Assembly: GCA_947631525.1 (NCBI GenBank) | Contig: CANRLQ010000068.1 | Coordinates: 1 to 5,239 of the forward strand | Length of the DNA stretch: 5,239 nucleotides | From: an uncultured Bacilli bacterium | GTDB lineage: Bacteria > Bacillota_I > Bacilli_A > RF39 > UBA660 | Direction of reading: 5' to 3' | In this document: positions 1 to 5,232 of the stretch, in pieces | Layout: each line of letters opens with the position of its first letter | Numbering within the stretch: position 1 is the first letter of the stretch | The notes under the pieces: model-generated | Databases searched by the model: none | The model's input: the letters and a program-made list of their open reading frames with translations, nothing else | What the model was told of the DNA's origin: nothing | Translations under genes and position numbers: made by a program

Positions 1-245
1 CACTCATCAATTAGTCTTGGTTTTTCTCCTTCTAAAACAATACTTGGTGACATTTTAGCAAGTTCAACATTATTTGACTGTTCTCCAGTAGTTTTATGCA
101 AAAGAATTTCACTTTTAGAATGATATCTTCCAGCCCATGTCTTTCCGCAATATTTTGGACCTTCAATACTAATTGCTCCAAACAATTTTAAATAATGCTC
201 TATTTTATCATCAGCTATTCTCTTTTTATAATTTTCTATTTTCAT
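1..245 (-). CDS. DUF4143-type AAA ATPase, N-terminal part (3' end outside window)
   Basis: The visible 81 codons begin MKIENYKKRIADDKIEHYLK and contain a clear P-loop, GPKYCGKT (about residues 29-36), followed by TWAGRYHSKS. Near the window edge comes EGEKPRLIDE, the conserved stretch around the Walker B strand that is typical of the COG1373 / DUF4143 ATPases. In that family an N-terminal AAA domain is joined to a C-terminal DUF4143 domain of unknown role, usually about 400 residues in all, so most of the protein is missing here. The start at ATG 243-245 is supported by AGAGGTGAT at 251-259, an almost perfect anti-16S match. The family is cytoplasmic and often present in many copies in anaerobes; its biological job is poorly defined. 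The leader carries a three-copy 23-bp repeat array. Family assignment is confident from the P-loop and PRLIDE motifs; function is not. Confidence 0.85.
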   Translation of the reverse strand, partial: MKIENYKKRIADDKIEHYLKLFGAISIEGPKYCGKTWAGRYHSKSEILLHKTTGEQSNNVELAKMSPSIVLEGEKPRLIDE

Positions 246-250
246 AGATA

Positions 251-259
251 ATCACCTCT
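251..259 (-). promoter_or_regulatory. Ribosome binding site of the DUF4143 ATPase gene
   Basis: AGAGGTGAT on the minus strand, five bases before the ATG at 243-245. It matches the extended Shine-Dalgarno sequence over eight bases and fixes the start codon of the partial gene. Confidence 0.8.
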
Positions 260-294
260 TAAATTTTTATGTGTTTATAAATATATTCTAATCC

Positions 295-363
295 ATTCCG
301 TGATATTTGTCAATTTTAATCCGCGATATTTTATCTTTTTATTCCGTGATATTTTGATATTTT
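295..363. repeat. Tandem array A: three copies of a 23-bp repeat
   Basis: Three head-to-tail units start at 295, 318 and 341, with an exact 23-base period. Each begins with AWTCCGYGATATTT and continues with a less conserved T-rich tail. The CCGYGAT core is the most GC-rich piece in this spacer and recurs at 298, 321 and 344. Read on the minus strand the core is ATCACGG. The array sits 50 bases upstream of the ATPase start codon and downstream of a TATAAT hexamer at 378-383, so it should be in the transcript leader. A second array with the same period, orientation and core lies at 3641-3709. Roles that fit are repressor or activator sites on one face of the helix, iterons, or an RNA leader element; the sequence does not choose among them. 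Confidence 0.85.
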
Positions 364-377
364 ATTTAATTATCTTG

Positions 378-383
378 ATTATA
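378..383 (-). promoter_or_regulatory. Possible -10 box for the DUF4143 ATPase gene
   Basis: A perfect TATAAT on the minus strand about 130 bases before the ATPase start codon and about 15 bases upstream of repeat array A. No convincing -35 hexamer stands at 16-18 bases, so either the promoter needs an activator or this is a chance match in AT-rich DNA. Confidence 0.3.
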
Positions 384-742
384 TTTACACTACAAAAGCC
401 TTAATTTAACAATAAAATTTATCAAATTTGGTTAATATAGAAAATCTACAATTATCTTTTGATTTTTTTCAATTTATACTTATATTTTCAATTACATCAA
501 TATTGTTTTCAATAATATTATTGCTATACTAAATTTTAATATTTTTAGCATTATCATCAGTACTATTAATTTTTTTAAAAGCATTGAAGAATTATATAAT
601 AAAAAGATGTGTATACATTTTATACTGATTAACTATACTAATAATATAAAACACGTTCATTAAAATAGGTTTCAAAATTAAATTATGTTTAATTTCGATT
701 TTTAAAAGAATTGTATAAAATATTTTAAAGAGTAAAAAAAAT

Positions 743-770
743 ATCACAAACATTTTTCAATGTTTGTGAT
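743..770 (-). terminator. Intrinsic terminator of the TcmP/radical SAM operon
   Basis: A perfect 12-bp inverted repeat (ATCACAAACATT at 743-754 and AATGTTTGTGAT at 759-770) with a four-base loop. On the minus strand it is followed by a run of seven T residues (complement of 734-740). The stem begins four bases after the TAA of the radical SAM gene. The plus-strand side also runs into GTTTTTATTT, so it could work in both directions, though no plus-strand gene is seen to the left. Confidence 0.9.
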
Positions 771-774
771 GTTT

Positions 775-1563
775 TTATTTATTAACAATCTCTGTTTTAG
801 TTCCTTTTTTTATATGATATTCCTTTTTATATTTTTGGCAAAAACTTATTACTTTGTCTGATAAATTGTTGTAAAACTCTTTGTTATTTGGATATGATGT
901 AGACAATTTATTATAATTCAATCTTCCAAAAATAATTTTGTCAACAAATTGAATTGATTTTAAAATATCATCAAAATTCTGCTCTATTATATTTGGAGTT
1001 GGATATGGTTCTATACTGACCCATGTTTTAAATCCTACATCATGAAATTTTTTTAATGCTTTTATTCTTTCTTTATATGGTGCTGAACCTGGCTCATTCT
1101 TCTCTCTATACTTTTCATCTAAAGATATTAGAGTAATGCCAAAACTATTATTTTTATTTGTATCCTTTAGTTTATTATACGGTAATATTCCTTTTGTAAG
1201 AGCTGTACATACAATTCCATTATTATTTAATTTCTTTATTATTTTAACAGATTGATCTATAATATCCTCATATTCATACATAAAAGGATCTGTTGTAAAA
1301 CATAAATGAACACTTTTTATCTTATTTTTATATTTTGGAATTTCCTTATCTAATATTTCATCTACATTTGTAACCAGTTTTGGTTTTATCCATTCTTCAT
1401 AAGATTTTGTAACCCCAAATCTCTTTTTCATTAGGTACGCATAACAAGGATATTTGCAACCATGTGAACATCCTTCAACATGATTTAAAGTATAATCACC
1501 ATATTCAACACCGGTCTTATATAATAATGATTTTCTGGTAATGAACTCCTCACATTTCTTCAT
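775..1563 (-). CDS. Radical SAM / three-Cys-motif protein, partner of TcmP
   Basis: A 262-residue cytoplasmic protein resembling the spore photoproduct lyase-like and phage Gp37/Gp68 (DUF5131) group of radical SAM enzymes. The diagnostic segment is NHVEGCSHGCKYPCYAY: cysteines 32, 36 and 40 would ligate a [4Fe-4S] cluster that cleaves S-adenosylmethionine. The spacing is CX3CX3C instead of the usual CX3CX2C. Further family-like pieces are CFTTDPFMYEYE (88-99), ALTKG (121-125), NEPGSAPYKERIKALKKFHD (156-175) and SIEPYPTPN (183-191), spread as expected over a partial TIM barrel. The ATG at 1561-1563 is preceded by AAAGGAGGA (1571-1579), a strong site eight bases away. It lies 21 bases after the TcmP stop and is followed directly by a terminator, so it is the second and last gene of a two-gene operon. 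The substrate is unknown. In this family pairing the product is usually left unnamed; a modifying reaction on nucleic acid or protein together with TcmP is inference. Confidence 0.85.
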   Translation of the reverse strand: MKKCEEFITRKSLLYKTGVEYGDYTLNHVEGCSHGCKYPCYAYLMKKRFGVTKSYEEWIKPKLVTNVDEILDKEIPKYKNKIKSVHLCFTTDPFMYEYEDIIDQSVKIIKKLNNNGIVCTALTKGILPYNKLKDTNKNNSFGITLISLDEKYREKNEPGSAPYKERIKALKKFHDVGFKTWVSIEPYPTPNIIEQNFDDILKSIQFVDKIIFGRLNYNKLSTSYPNNKEFYNNLSDKVISFCQKYKKEYHIKKGTKTEIVNK

Positions 1564-1570
1564 ACTAATA

Positions 1571-1579
1571 TCCTCCTTT
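1571..1579 (-). promoter_or_regulatory. Strong ribosome binding site inside the operon
   Basis: AAAGGAGGA between the TcmP stop (TAG at 1585-1587) and the radical SAM start. It is much closer to the consensus than the site in front of TcmP, so the second gene should be translated efficiently on its own. Confidence 0.8.
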
Positions 1580-1584
1580 GTAAT

Positions 1585-2763
1585 CTAAATAAATTTAACA
1601 TATGCATCATCTGGAAAAGTATTTCTTTTTACAAGTACTTCGGTTCTTCTATAAACTTTTTCTATCTTACCTTCTAAATTTAATTTTTTCAATGCCGCTT
1701 TTGTATATTTACTTGGAATAGTAGGGTGCTCTTTTACAATATTAATTAAATTATTTATTTGTATTGTTTTACCTTTTTCCAATTCATATATATATTCAGA
1801 TAATTCCTTACTTTTGTCAATTTTTTCTTCAAAACCTTCTAATCTTACTTGTTCTTCTTCAATATCCGTTAATGGAATATATTCCAATCCATTAGTATTT
1901 GATATTTTATCAAAAATTTCTTTCATAGTATCAAATCCATTTGAATTTTTTGTAACAAATATCATAGACATTTTTAACTGTCCTCTTTCTCCACGAATAT
2001 CAAAATCTAAAGTATATTTAGCACCACATTTTTCCAAATTATCCTTATATGTTCCTTTTATTATCTGTTTTCTTTCTTCACTAGATGCTTTCTCCAATTT
2101 TTTTGTTATAAAAGACATATCTTTTACTCCAAATAATTTTCCCATCTTTTTCTGAACAGATTCAACTGCTATAAATCTATTTATCTCTTCATACATAAAA
2201 TTAATTAATAATTCGACATTTGAATATTTAGATAAAATTTTTTTATTTAATTCGAATGGTAAATCAAATCCAAATGGATCCATAAAGAAAACTGTAGGTA
2301 TAATATTCTCTACGGAATCTGTTAAATCTTTTAAAAATGTTTCATGCGTTCCATTTTCCACCGCAATAAACAACGTAGGATACTTCTCACAATTACTTAA
2401 TTCTCCATCTTTTAGTTTTTCACCTATCACACTTTCGATGCTTTTCTTCAATTGTAGATAATTCTTTTTATCTTTCTCTATAAATGTTAATAAAATTTTA
2501 TTAATTTTAAAATTTTTCTCTTCTGCTTGTTTTATAAATTTAATAGCAGTATTTATCAATATAATTGGAGAGCCTTCACTTCCATCTGAATAGATTCCAG
2601 CACCAGCAAAAGTATCAATAACGCAGCAACTATTTGATCCATATTTATTTAAAACTACTTTTCTCATCCATGGAATTACATATTCTCTTAATATATCTAA
2701 CTTAACCTTAGTATGTTTAGCTTGCTCTTTCTCAAAAAAAACATCTTTTATATTATTTTTCAA
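1585..2763 (-). CDS. tcmP: TcmP: three-Cys-motif partner protein, methyltransferase-like
   Basis: A 392-residue protein matching the three-Cys-motif partner family (TIGR04474), known to be encoded beside radical SAM-like three-Cys proteins, as here. The N-terminal part has the family opening, KHTKVKLDILREYVIPWMRK (17-36). A Rossmann methyltransferase-like core follows: motif I VIDTFAGAGIYSDGSEGSP (48-66), an acidic strand end FIEKDKKNY (94-102), and motif IV-like FFMDPFGFDLPFE (159-171), where DPFG occupies the place of the DPPY/NPPY motif of nucleic-acid N-methyltransferases. Residues about 334-380 (INNLINIVKEHP... AALKKLNLEGKIEKVYRR) look like a winged helix-turn-helix, suggesting nucleic-acid binding. 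The start is TTG at 2761-2763, with AGGAAGTG seven bases or so upstream; the next in-frame Met is residue 33, inside the conserved opening, so TTG is the sound choice. No membrane segment or signal peptide is seen. It is the first gene of the operon. Family is confident; catalysis and target are not established here. Confidence 0.88.
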   Translation of the reverse strand: MKNNIKDVFFEKEQAKHTKVKLDILREYVIPWMRKVVLNKYGSNSCCVIDTFAGAGIYSDGSEGSPIILINTAIKFIKQAEEKNFKINKILLTFIEKDKKNYLQLKKSIESVIGEKLKDGELSNCEKYPTLFIAVENGTHETFLKDLTDSVENIIPTVFFMDPFGFDLPFELNKKILSKYSNVELLINFMYEEINRFIAVESVQKKMGKLFGVKDMSFITKKLEKASSEERKQIIKGTYKDNLEKCGAKYTLDFDIRGERGQLKMSMIFVTKNSNGFDTMKEIFDKISNTNGLEYIPLTDIEEEQVRLEGFEEKIDKSKELSEYIYELEKGKTIQINNLINIVKEHPTIPSKYTKAALKKLNLEGKIEKVYRRTEVLVKRNTFPDDAYVKFI

Positions 2764-2768
2764 TTTAT

Positions 2769-2776
2769 CACTTCCT
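2769..2776 (-). promoter_or_regulatory. Ribosome binding site deciding the TTG start of tcmP
   Basis: AGGAAGTG on the minus strand, with its AGGAAG core seven bases before TTG 2761-2763. It is imperfect (one mismatch to AGGAGGTG), which together with TTG predicts modest translation of TcmP compared with the radical SAM protein. Confidence 0.65.
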
Positions 2777-2789
2777 ATAATATTATAAT

Positions 2790-2810
2790 AAATATTTTTA
2801 TAAAATATTT
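2790..2810. promoter_or_regulatory. Inverted repeat just downstream of the tcmP promoter, possible operator
   Basis: Perfect 9-bp arms AAATATTTT (2790-2798) and AAAATATTT (2802-2810) around a three-base centre. It covers the expected transcription start of the tcmP operon, the place where a dimeric repressor would block initiation. The arms are pure A/T, so chance is a real alternative in this genome. Confidence 0.35.
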
Positions 2811-2815
2811 AATTA

Positions 2816-2844
2816 TATATATCAAAAAAAACAGTTTTTGTCAA
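2816..2844 (-). promoter_or_regulatory. Promoter of the tcmP/radical SAM operon
   Basis: A perfect TTGACA -35 box (complement of 2839-2844), then 17 bases, then TATATA (complement of 2816-2821), partly overlapping a TATAAT at 2812-2817. The predicted start near 2808 leaves a leader of about 45 bases before the TTG codon of tcmP. Best sigma-70-type promoter in the window. Confidence 0.6.
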
Positions 2845-2918
2845 GAATTTTTGTTCGTATTACTTTGGGAATATATCTTGTGATGGCATGCAATTGATTG
2901 ATGGTTGTATAAATTCAT

Positions 2919-2942
2919 AAAAAAGCCTTATTGGGCTTTTTT
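2919..2942 (-). terminator. Intrinsic terminator overlapping the end of the membrane-protein gene
   Basis: AAAAAAGCC at 2919-2927 pairs with GGCTTTTTT at 2934-2942 across a six-base loop. On the minus strand one arm is made by the last sense codons (AAA AAA GCC C..), the stop codon TAA lies in the loop, and the distal arm supplies the T-run. The plus-strand side gives seven T residues, so it could terminate in both directions and would insulate the tcmP promoter from the upstream gene. Confidence 0.8.
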
Positions 2943-3509
2943 TCCACTTGTAGCTATTGTATATGTTAAAAATATTAATATTATCTGATACAATATTATA
3001 TTTACCGCACAATTAATGATATTAGGTATTTTATAACAAGTAAAGCCAAATATTGCACCAATTGCCAAACACACTATACCACTCATTATATTATTAAGTG
3101 TAAATCTTTTTCCTTTATTTTTATCTAATGAAAATGGCATAATTATTCCTAAAAAGATAAATAACCAAGCCCCCGAAATAAATTTGGCTATATTTCTTCT
3201 TGTGTTCGTTTCTTTTTGAAAAATATTGCTTATATAATTGTTACTTTGAGAATTCATATCATTTAATATACTATTGTATTCTTCTTCAATTCTTGAATCC
3301 TTTTTTATATCTTCATAATTAATGCTTACTACTTTTTGTATTATTTCAATTCTTTTATTTGTTCTATTATAATATAAAAAATTAGCATCAATTATCGGAT
3401 AAAATATAATCGCTAAAATAATTAAAATAATAAAAATCCATGCAATTAATTTAAATCCCTTTTTTTCATTAATTAGTTTTTGAAATACCGTATTTAGTAC
3501 ATCTTTCAT
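2928..3509 (-). CDS. Four-helix membrane protein of unknown function
   Basis: A 193-residue protein with four predicted transmembrane segments: about 19-40 (FKLIAWIFIILIILAIIFYP), 110-128 (FISGAWLFIFLGIIMPFSL), 140-157 and 166-187. Lysine-rich stretches before helix 1, between helices 2 and 3 (DKNKGKRF) and at the C terminus put both ends in the cytoplasm. Residues 41-109, a hydrophilic and probably helical loop starting with IIDANFLYYNRTNKRIEII, then lie outside. No catalytic motif is visible and I do not recognise a named family. The start ATG at 3507-3509 follows a perfect AAGGAGG (3516-3522) six bases away; the longer GTG-started reading to 3545 has only a weak site. It appears to be a single-gene transcript: a promoter and repeat array lie upstream and its terminator overlaps its stop codon. 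A membrane-acting partner in a defence locus is possible but nothing in the protein proves it. Confidence 0.75.
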   Translation of the reverse strand: MKDVLNTVFQKLINEKKGFKLIAWIFIILIILAIIFYPIIDANFLYYNRTNKRIEIIQKVVSINYEDIKKDSRIEEEYNSILNDMNSQSNNYISNIFQKETNTRRNIAKFISGAWLFIFLGIIMPFSLDKNKGKRFTLNNIMSGIVCLAIGAIFGFTCYKIPNIINCAVNIILYQIILIFLTYTIATSGKKAQ

Positions 3510-3515
3510 TGTATT

Positions 3516-3522
3516 CCTCCTT
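3516..3522 (-). promoter_or_regulatory. Ribosome binding site fixing the membrane-protein start
   Basis: AAGGAGG, a perfect Shine-Dalgarno core, six bases before ATG 3507-3509. It argues for the 193-residue product over a version with 12 extra N-terminal residues beginning at GTG 3545. Confidence 0.85.
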
Positions 3523-3575
3523 AAATTTATTTTTATCAAATTCACTGTATCTTTCTCTGCATATTTTTACTATTC

Positions 3576-3601
3576 TGTAGCATTCTCCAAAGAGCTCTAC
3601 A
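3576..3601 (-). promoter_or_regulatory. Leader hairpin upstream of the membrane-protein gene
   Basis: TGTAG (3576-3580) pairs with CTACA (3597-3601), and an inner CTC (3585-3587) pairs with GAG (3592-3594) over a four-base loop. It is one of the few GC-containing spots in this spacer and would lie in the transcript leader about 70 bases before the start codon. There is no T-run, so it is not a simple terminator; a regulatory role is only suggested. Confidence 0.3.
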
Positions 3602-3640
3602 AAATATCATTTTATTTTTATTACACACTTTTATATTTTT

Positions 3641-3709
3641 AACCCGTGATATTTTCCATTTTTAATCCGTGACTTTTTTAATTTTCATTACGCGATTTTG
3701 TATTATATT
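3641..3709. repeat. Tandem array B: three copies of the 23-bp repeat
   Basis: Units start at 3641, 3664 and 3687 with an exact 23-base period, the same orientation as array A and the same core: CCCGTGATATTTT, TCCGTGACTTTTT and TACGCGATTTTG. The copies are more diverged than in array A. The third unit runs into the TATAAT hexamer at 3702-3707, so a protein bound here would touch the promoter of the membrane-protein gene. A possible very degenerate extra unit (ATTACACACTTTT) lies just to the left, near 3620, out of phase by about two bases. Confidence 0.75.
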
Positions 3710-3732
3710 AAATTTAAAAAATAATATGTCTA
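3702..3732 (-). promoter_or_regulatory. Possible promoter of the membrane-protein gene
   Basis: TATAAT (complement of 3702-3707) with TAGACA (complement of 3727-3732) 19 bases upstream. A better -35 hexamer, TTGACA (complement of 3736-3741), is too far away at 28 bases. Transcription would begin next to or within repeat array B and give a leader of about 185 bases, unusually long for such a small gene. Confidence 0.35.
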
Positions 3733-3777
3733 ATATGTCAATGTTAAAAAAATTTCCTTCAAAAAGCTATATTTTTA

Positions 3778-3957
3778 TTAAAATATACTTTCAAATTTTA
3801 ATAGAACTATATCTTTGTATAACAAAGCAAATTGTGAATTAACTTGTTTATAATCATGATAATGTTTCATATACCATTTCTCTTTCAATTGGTAATTCTA
3901 AATTTCACTATGAAAAATCTCTTATTCTAGAATATATTCCTCTTTTACAATATTCAT
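3778..3957 (-). pseudogene. Probable decayed small ORF downstream of the DUF3800-like gene
   Basis: Sixty codons in one frame read MNIVKEEYILE, stop, EIFHSEI, stop, NYQLKEKWYMKHYHDYKQ, VNSQFALLYKDIVLLKFESIF, then TAA. The last 39 codons have a protein-like composition (W, H, D, Q and Y spread through), unlike the K/N/I strings that chance gives in this AT-rich DNA. It begins 11 bases after the TGA of the DUF3800-like gene, so it may have been the second gene of that operon, perhaps a small partner, now broken by TAA and TAG codons. No family is recognised. Chance open sequence is the alternative. Confidence 0.35.
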
Positions 3958-3967
3958 ATATTTTTCT

Positions 3968-5116
3968 TCATCTAAAATTTAGCAGAAATTCAACATGCTG
4001 ATTCATCAAGTCTCTATAGTTAATTACTTGAAATGGATTTACAGTTGCTATAAAAAAATTATTTTCTTTATCTGATTTATTAATTATTTCTATTAATTTT
4101 TTCAAATTTATTTTTCCAGTATTATTTAAATTTAGTATCTTTCCATCAATATATTTAACAGAATTATTAGATAAAAAGCTTAGATATTTAGCAATAATAG
4201 ACACAATAATATCTGAAATTTGTATTTCTAAATATTCTTTTGAATCAACAAATTTATAGTTTTTCAATAAATTACCATCTTTTAAAACCATCAAATTATC
4301 TGTCATTGCTTTTTCATCTTTATCTTCTTTATCAAAAATATGTTTAGAATTTTGAAATATTATACATCTTTGTTGTCTATTTCCATAATATCCTTCTACA
4401 ATAGTTTTATCCTCATTATTTTTCAAGAAAACAAGTTCTCTGCTTTTTCGTTTATCTTTTAGTAATTGCCTTAACATTTCTAAAAAAAATTTTTTTTCAT
4501 CATCAAATCTTTGCATATTAAGATTAATTAATGATATTATTCCATTGCAAAATAATTCTACATTATTTTCATTGATATTAGGATAGTTAGTTCTATTGCA
4601 TAAATCTATAAAATAGTTCATATTTATTTTTAGTAATAAATATAGTTCATTTTTCATAAAATCTACCATATCTTTTGGAAAATTTTCGACAATAGAATCA
4701 TCTACCAATGAATCAACTACATCAATCACTGTAAAAAAGAAGTTATCCATATCTAAATAATGAATAAATGCATTTTTTACTATCCAATCTAATACAATTG
4801 TCAAATTTTTATTACTAATACATTCTTCAAACTTATTTTTACCTCTAAAAAACATTCTAGATTTTATTTCTTGACTAGGCTGAATTTTCATATCATCTAA
4901 AATTGATGCTATATTTATTGAGCATTCTTTATTAATACAAAGTCCTCCCAAAATATAATTTTCTTTCAATATATTTTCATTATTAAAACCTCTCTCTGTT
5001 ATTCTAACCTTTCTATAATTATTAGTTTCATCATAATAAAAAATATAACTTTTATCATTTTCACTATATCCATATAATTCTTTAATTTTTTTCTTAAATT
5101 CTTCTACTTCTATCAT
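3968..5116 (-). CDS. DUF3800-like protein, predicted RNase H-fold nuclease
   Basis: A 382-residue soluble protein. The signature YIFYYDETNNYRKVRI (24-39) places Asp29-Glu30 at the end of the first strand, as in DUF3800 proteins, whose first motif is DE(S/T). A second family-like motif is QEIKSRMFFRGK (82-93, the E-x-K position). The C-terminal motif FVDSKEYLEIQISDIIVSIIAK (289-310) matches the pattern in which an Asp in (L/I)(A/S)D begins a long helix, here Asp302. DUF3800 is regarded as RNase H-like with a metal-binding acidic site, so a nuclease role is plausible; direct activity is not shown by sequence. It is longer than the usual 200-300 residue members, mainly through a helical middle (about 140-225). 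ATG 5114-5116 follows AAGGAGA (5121-5127). It is flanked by a terminator-like hairpin upstream and a broken ORF downstream, so it stands alone now. Members often occur among phage, plasmid and defence genes. Confidence 0.65.
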   Translation of the reverse strand: MIEVEEFKKKIKELYGYSENDKSYIFYYDETNNYRKVRITERGFNNENILKENYILGGLCINKECSINIASILDDMKIQPSQEIKSRMFFRGKNKFEECISNKNLTIVLDWIVKNAFIHYLDMDNFFFTVIDVVDSLVDDSIVENFPKDMVDFMKNELYLLLKINMNYFIDLCNRTNYPNINENNVELFCNGIISLINLNMQRFDDEKKFFLEMLRQLLKDKRKSRELVFLKNNEDKTIVEGYYGNRQQRCIIFQNSKHIFDKEDKDEKAMTDNLMVLKDGNLLKNYKFVDSKEYLEIQISDIIVSIIAKYLSFLSNNSVKYIDGKILNLNNTGKINLKKLIEIINKSDKENNFFIATVNPFQVINYRDLMNQHVEFLLNFR

Positions 5117-5120
5117 AAAT

Positions 5121-5127
5121 TCTCCTT
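5121..5127 (-). promoter_or_regulatory. Ribosome binding site of the DUF3800-like gene
   Basis: AAGGAGA four bases before ATG 5114-5116, supporting that start. Upstream, TTGAAC (complement of 5160-5165) with TATACA (complement of 5135-5140) 19 bases away could be a promoter, but it would leave almost no leader, so I do not call it. Confidence 0.7.
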
Positions 5128-5185
5128 TTTTTATTGTATAACTTTTACTTTACAATTTCGTTCAAATCTTATCTTTTATTATTAA

Positions 5186-5232
5186 AAAAGCAAAATAGTT
5201 CTGTAATATATAATTACTATTATTTTGCTTTT
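5186..5232 (-). terminator. Terminator-like hairpin at the right edge
   Basis: AAAAGCAAAATA (5186-5197) pairs perfectly with TATTTTGCTTTT (5221-5232). Inside, after a small internal loop, GTAAT pairs with ATTAC around a five-base loop, giving a two-part stem. On the minus strand the distal arm ends in six T residues (complement of 5184-5189). It most likely ends a minus-strand gene beyond the window; on the plus strand it runs into CTTTTGT. Confidence 0.6.

Larger units (their letters stand above)
246..774. other. Long AT-rich spacer without an intact gene
   Basis: This stretch of about 530 bases holds the leader and repeat array of the ATPase gene on the left and the operon terminator on the right, with no open frame that has a start and ribosome binding site. 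On the minus strand, between about 600 and 406, one frame reads as coding-like short segments (including STDDNAKNIKI, then YSNNIIENNIDVIENISIN, then KKSKDNCRFSILTKFDKFYC) interrupted by TAG and TGA. That may be a decayed gene, but AT-rich random sequence produces similar K/N/I/S-rich strings, so no gene is called. Confidence 0.6.
3510..3967. other. Spacer between the membrane protein and the DUF3800-like gene
   Basis: About 460 bases without an intact gene. From right to left it contains a probable broken small ORF (3778-3957), a likely promoter (3702-3732), repeat array B (3641-3709), a leader hairpin (3576-3601) and the ribosome binding site of the membrane-protein gene. No strong terminator follows the DUF3800-like gene. 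A 12-bp perfect palindrome, TATTCTAGAATA, lies at 3923-3934 and a small hairpin, CTTTGTATAACAAAG, at 3813-3827; neither has a T-run. Confidence 0.6.

Noticed and set aside
295..363. CRISPR array
   Set aside because: Units are directly adjacent with a 23-base period and no unique spacers of CRISPR length, and no cas gene is present.
406..600. Interrupted minus-strand coding-like frame in the left spacer
   Set aside because: It has several in-frame stops, no start with a ribosome binding site and a K/N/I/S-rich composition that chance readily yields here; mentioned only in the spacer entry.
743..770. The TTTGTGATG of the terminator as an extra copy of the 23-bp repeat
   Set aside because: It shares only the GTGAT core, lacks the CCG, and is explained by the perfect terminator stem.
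1814..2155. 113-residue plus-strand open frame
   Set aside because: It lies entirely inside tcmP on the opposite strand, has no ribosome binding site, and its Ser/Phe/Ile-rich translation is the usual shadow of an AT-rich gene.
3507..3545. Longer N terminus (12 extra residues from GTG 3545) for the membrane protein
   Set aside because: The ATG at 3507-3509 has a perfect AAGGAGG six bases upstream, and that site would lie inside the longer reading; GTG 3545 has only a weak site.
3813..3827. CTTTGTATAACAAAG as terminator of the DUF3800-like gene
   Set aside because: The stem is only six base pairs and no T-run follows on the minus strand.
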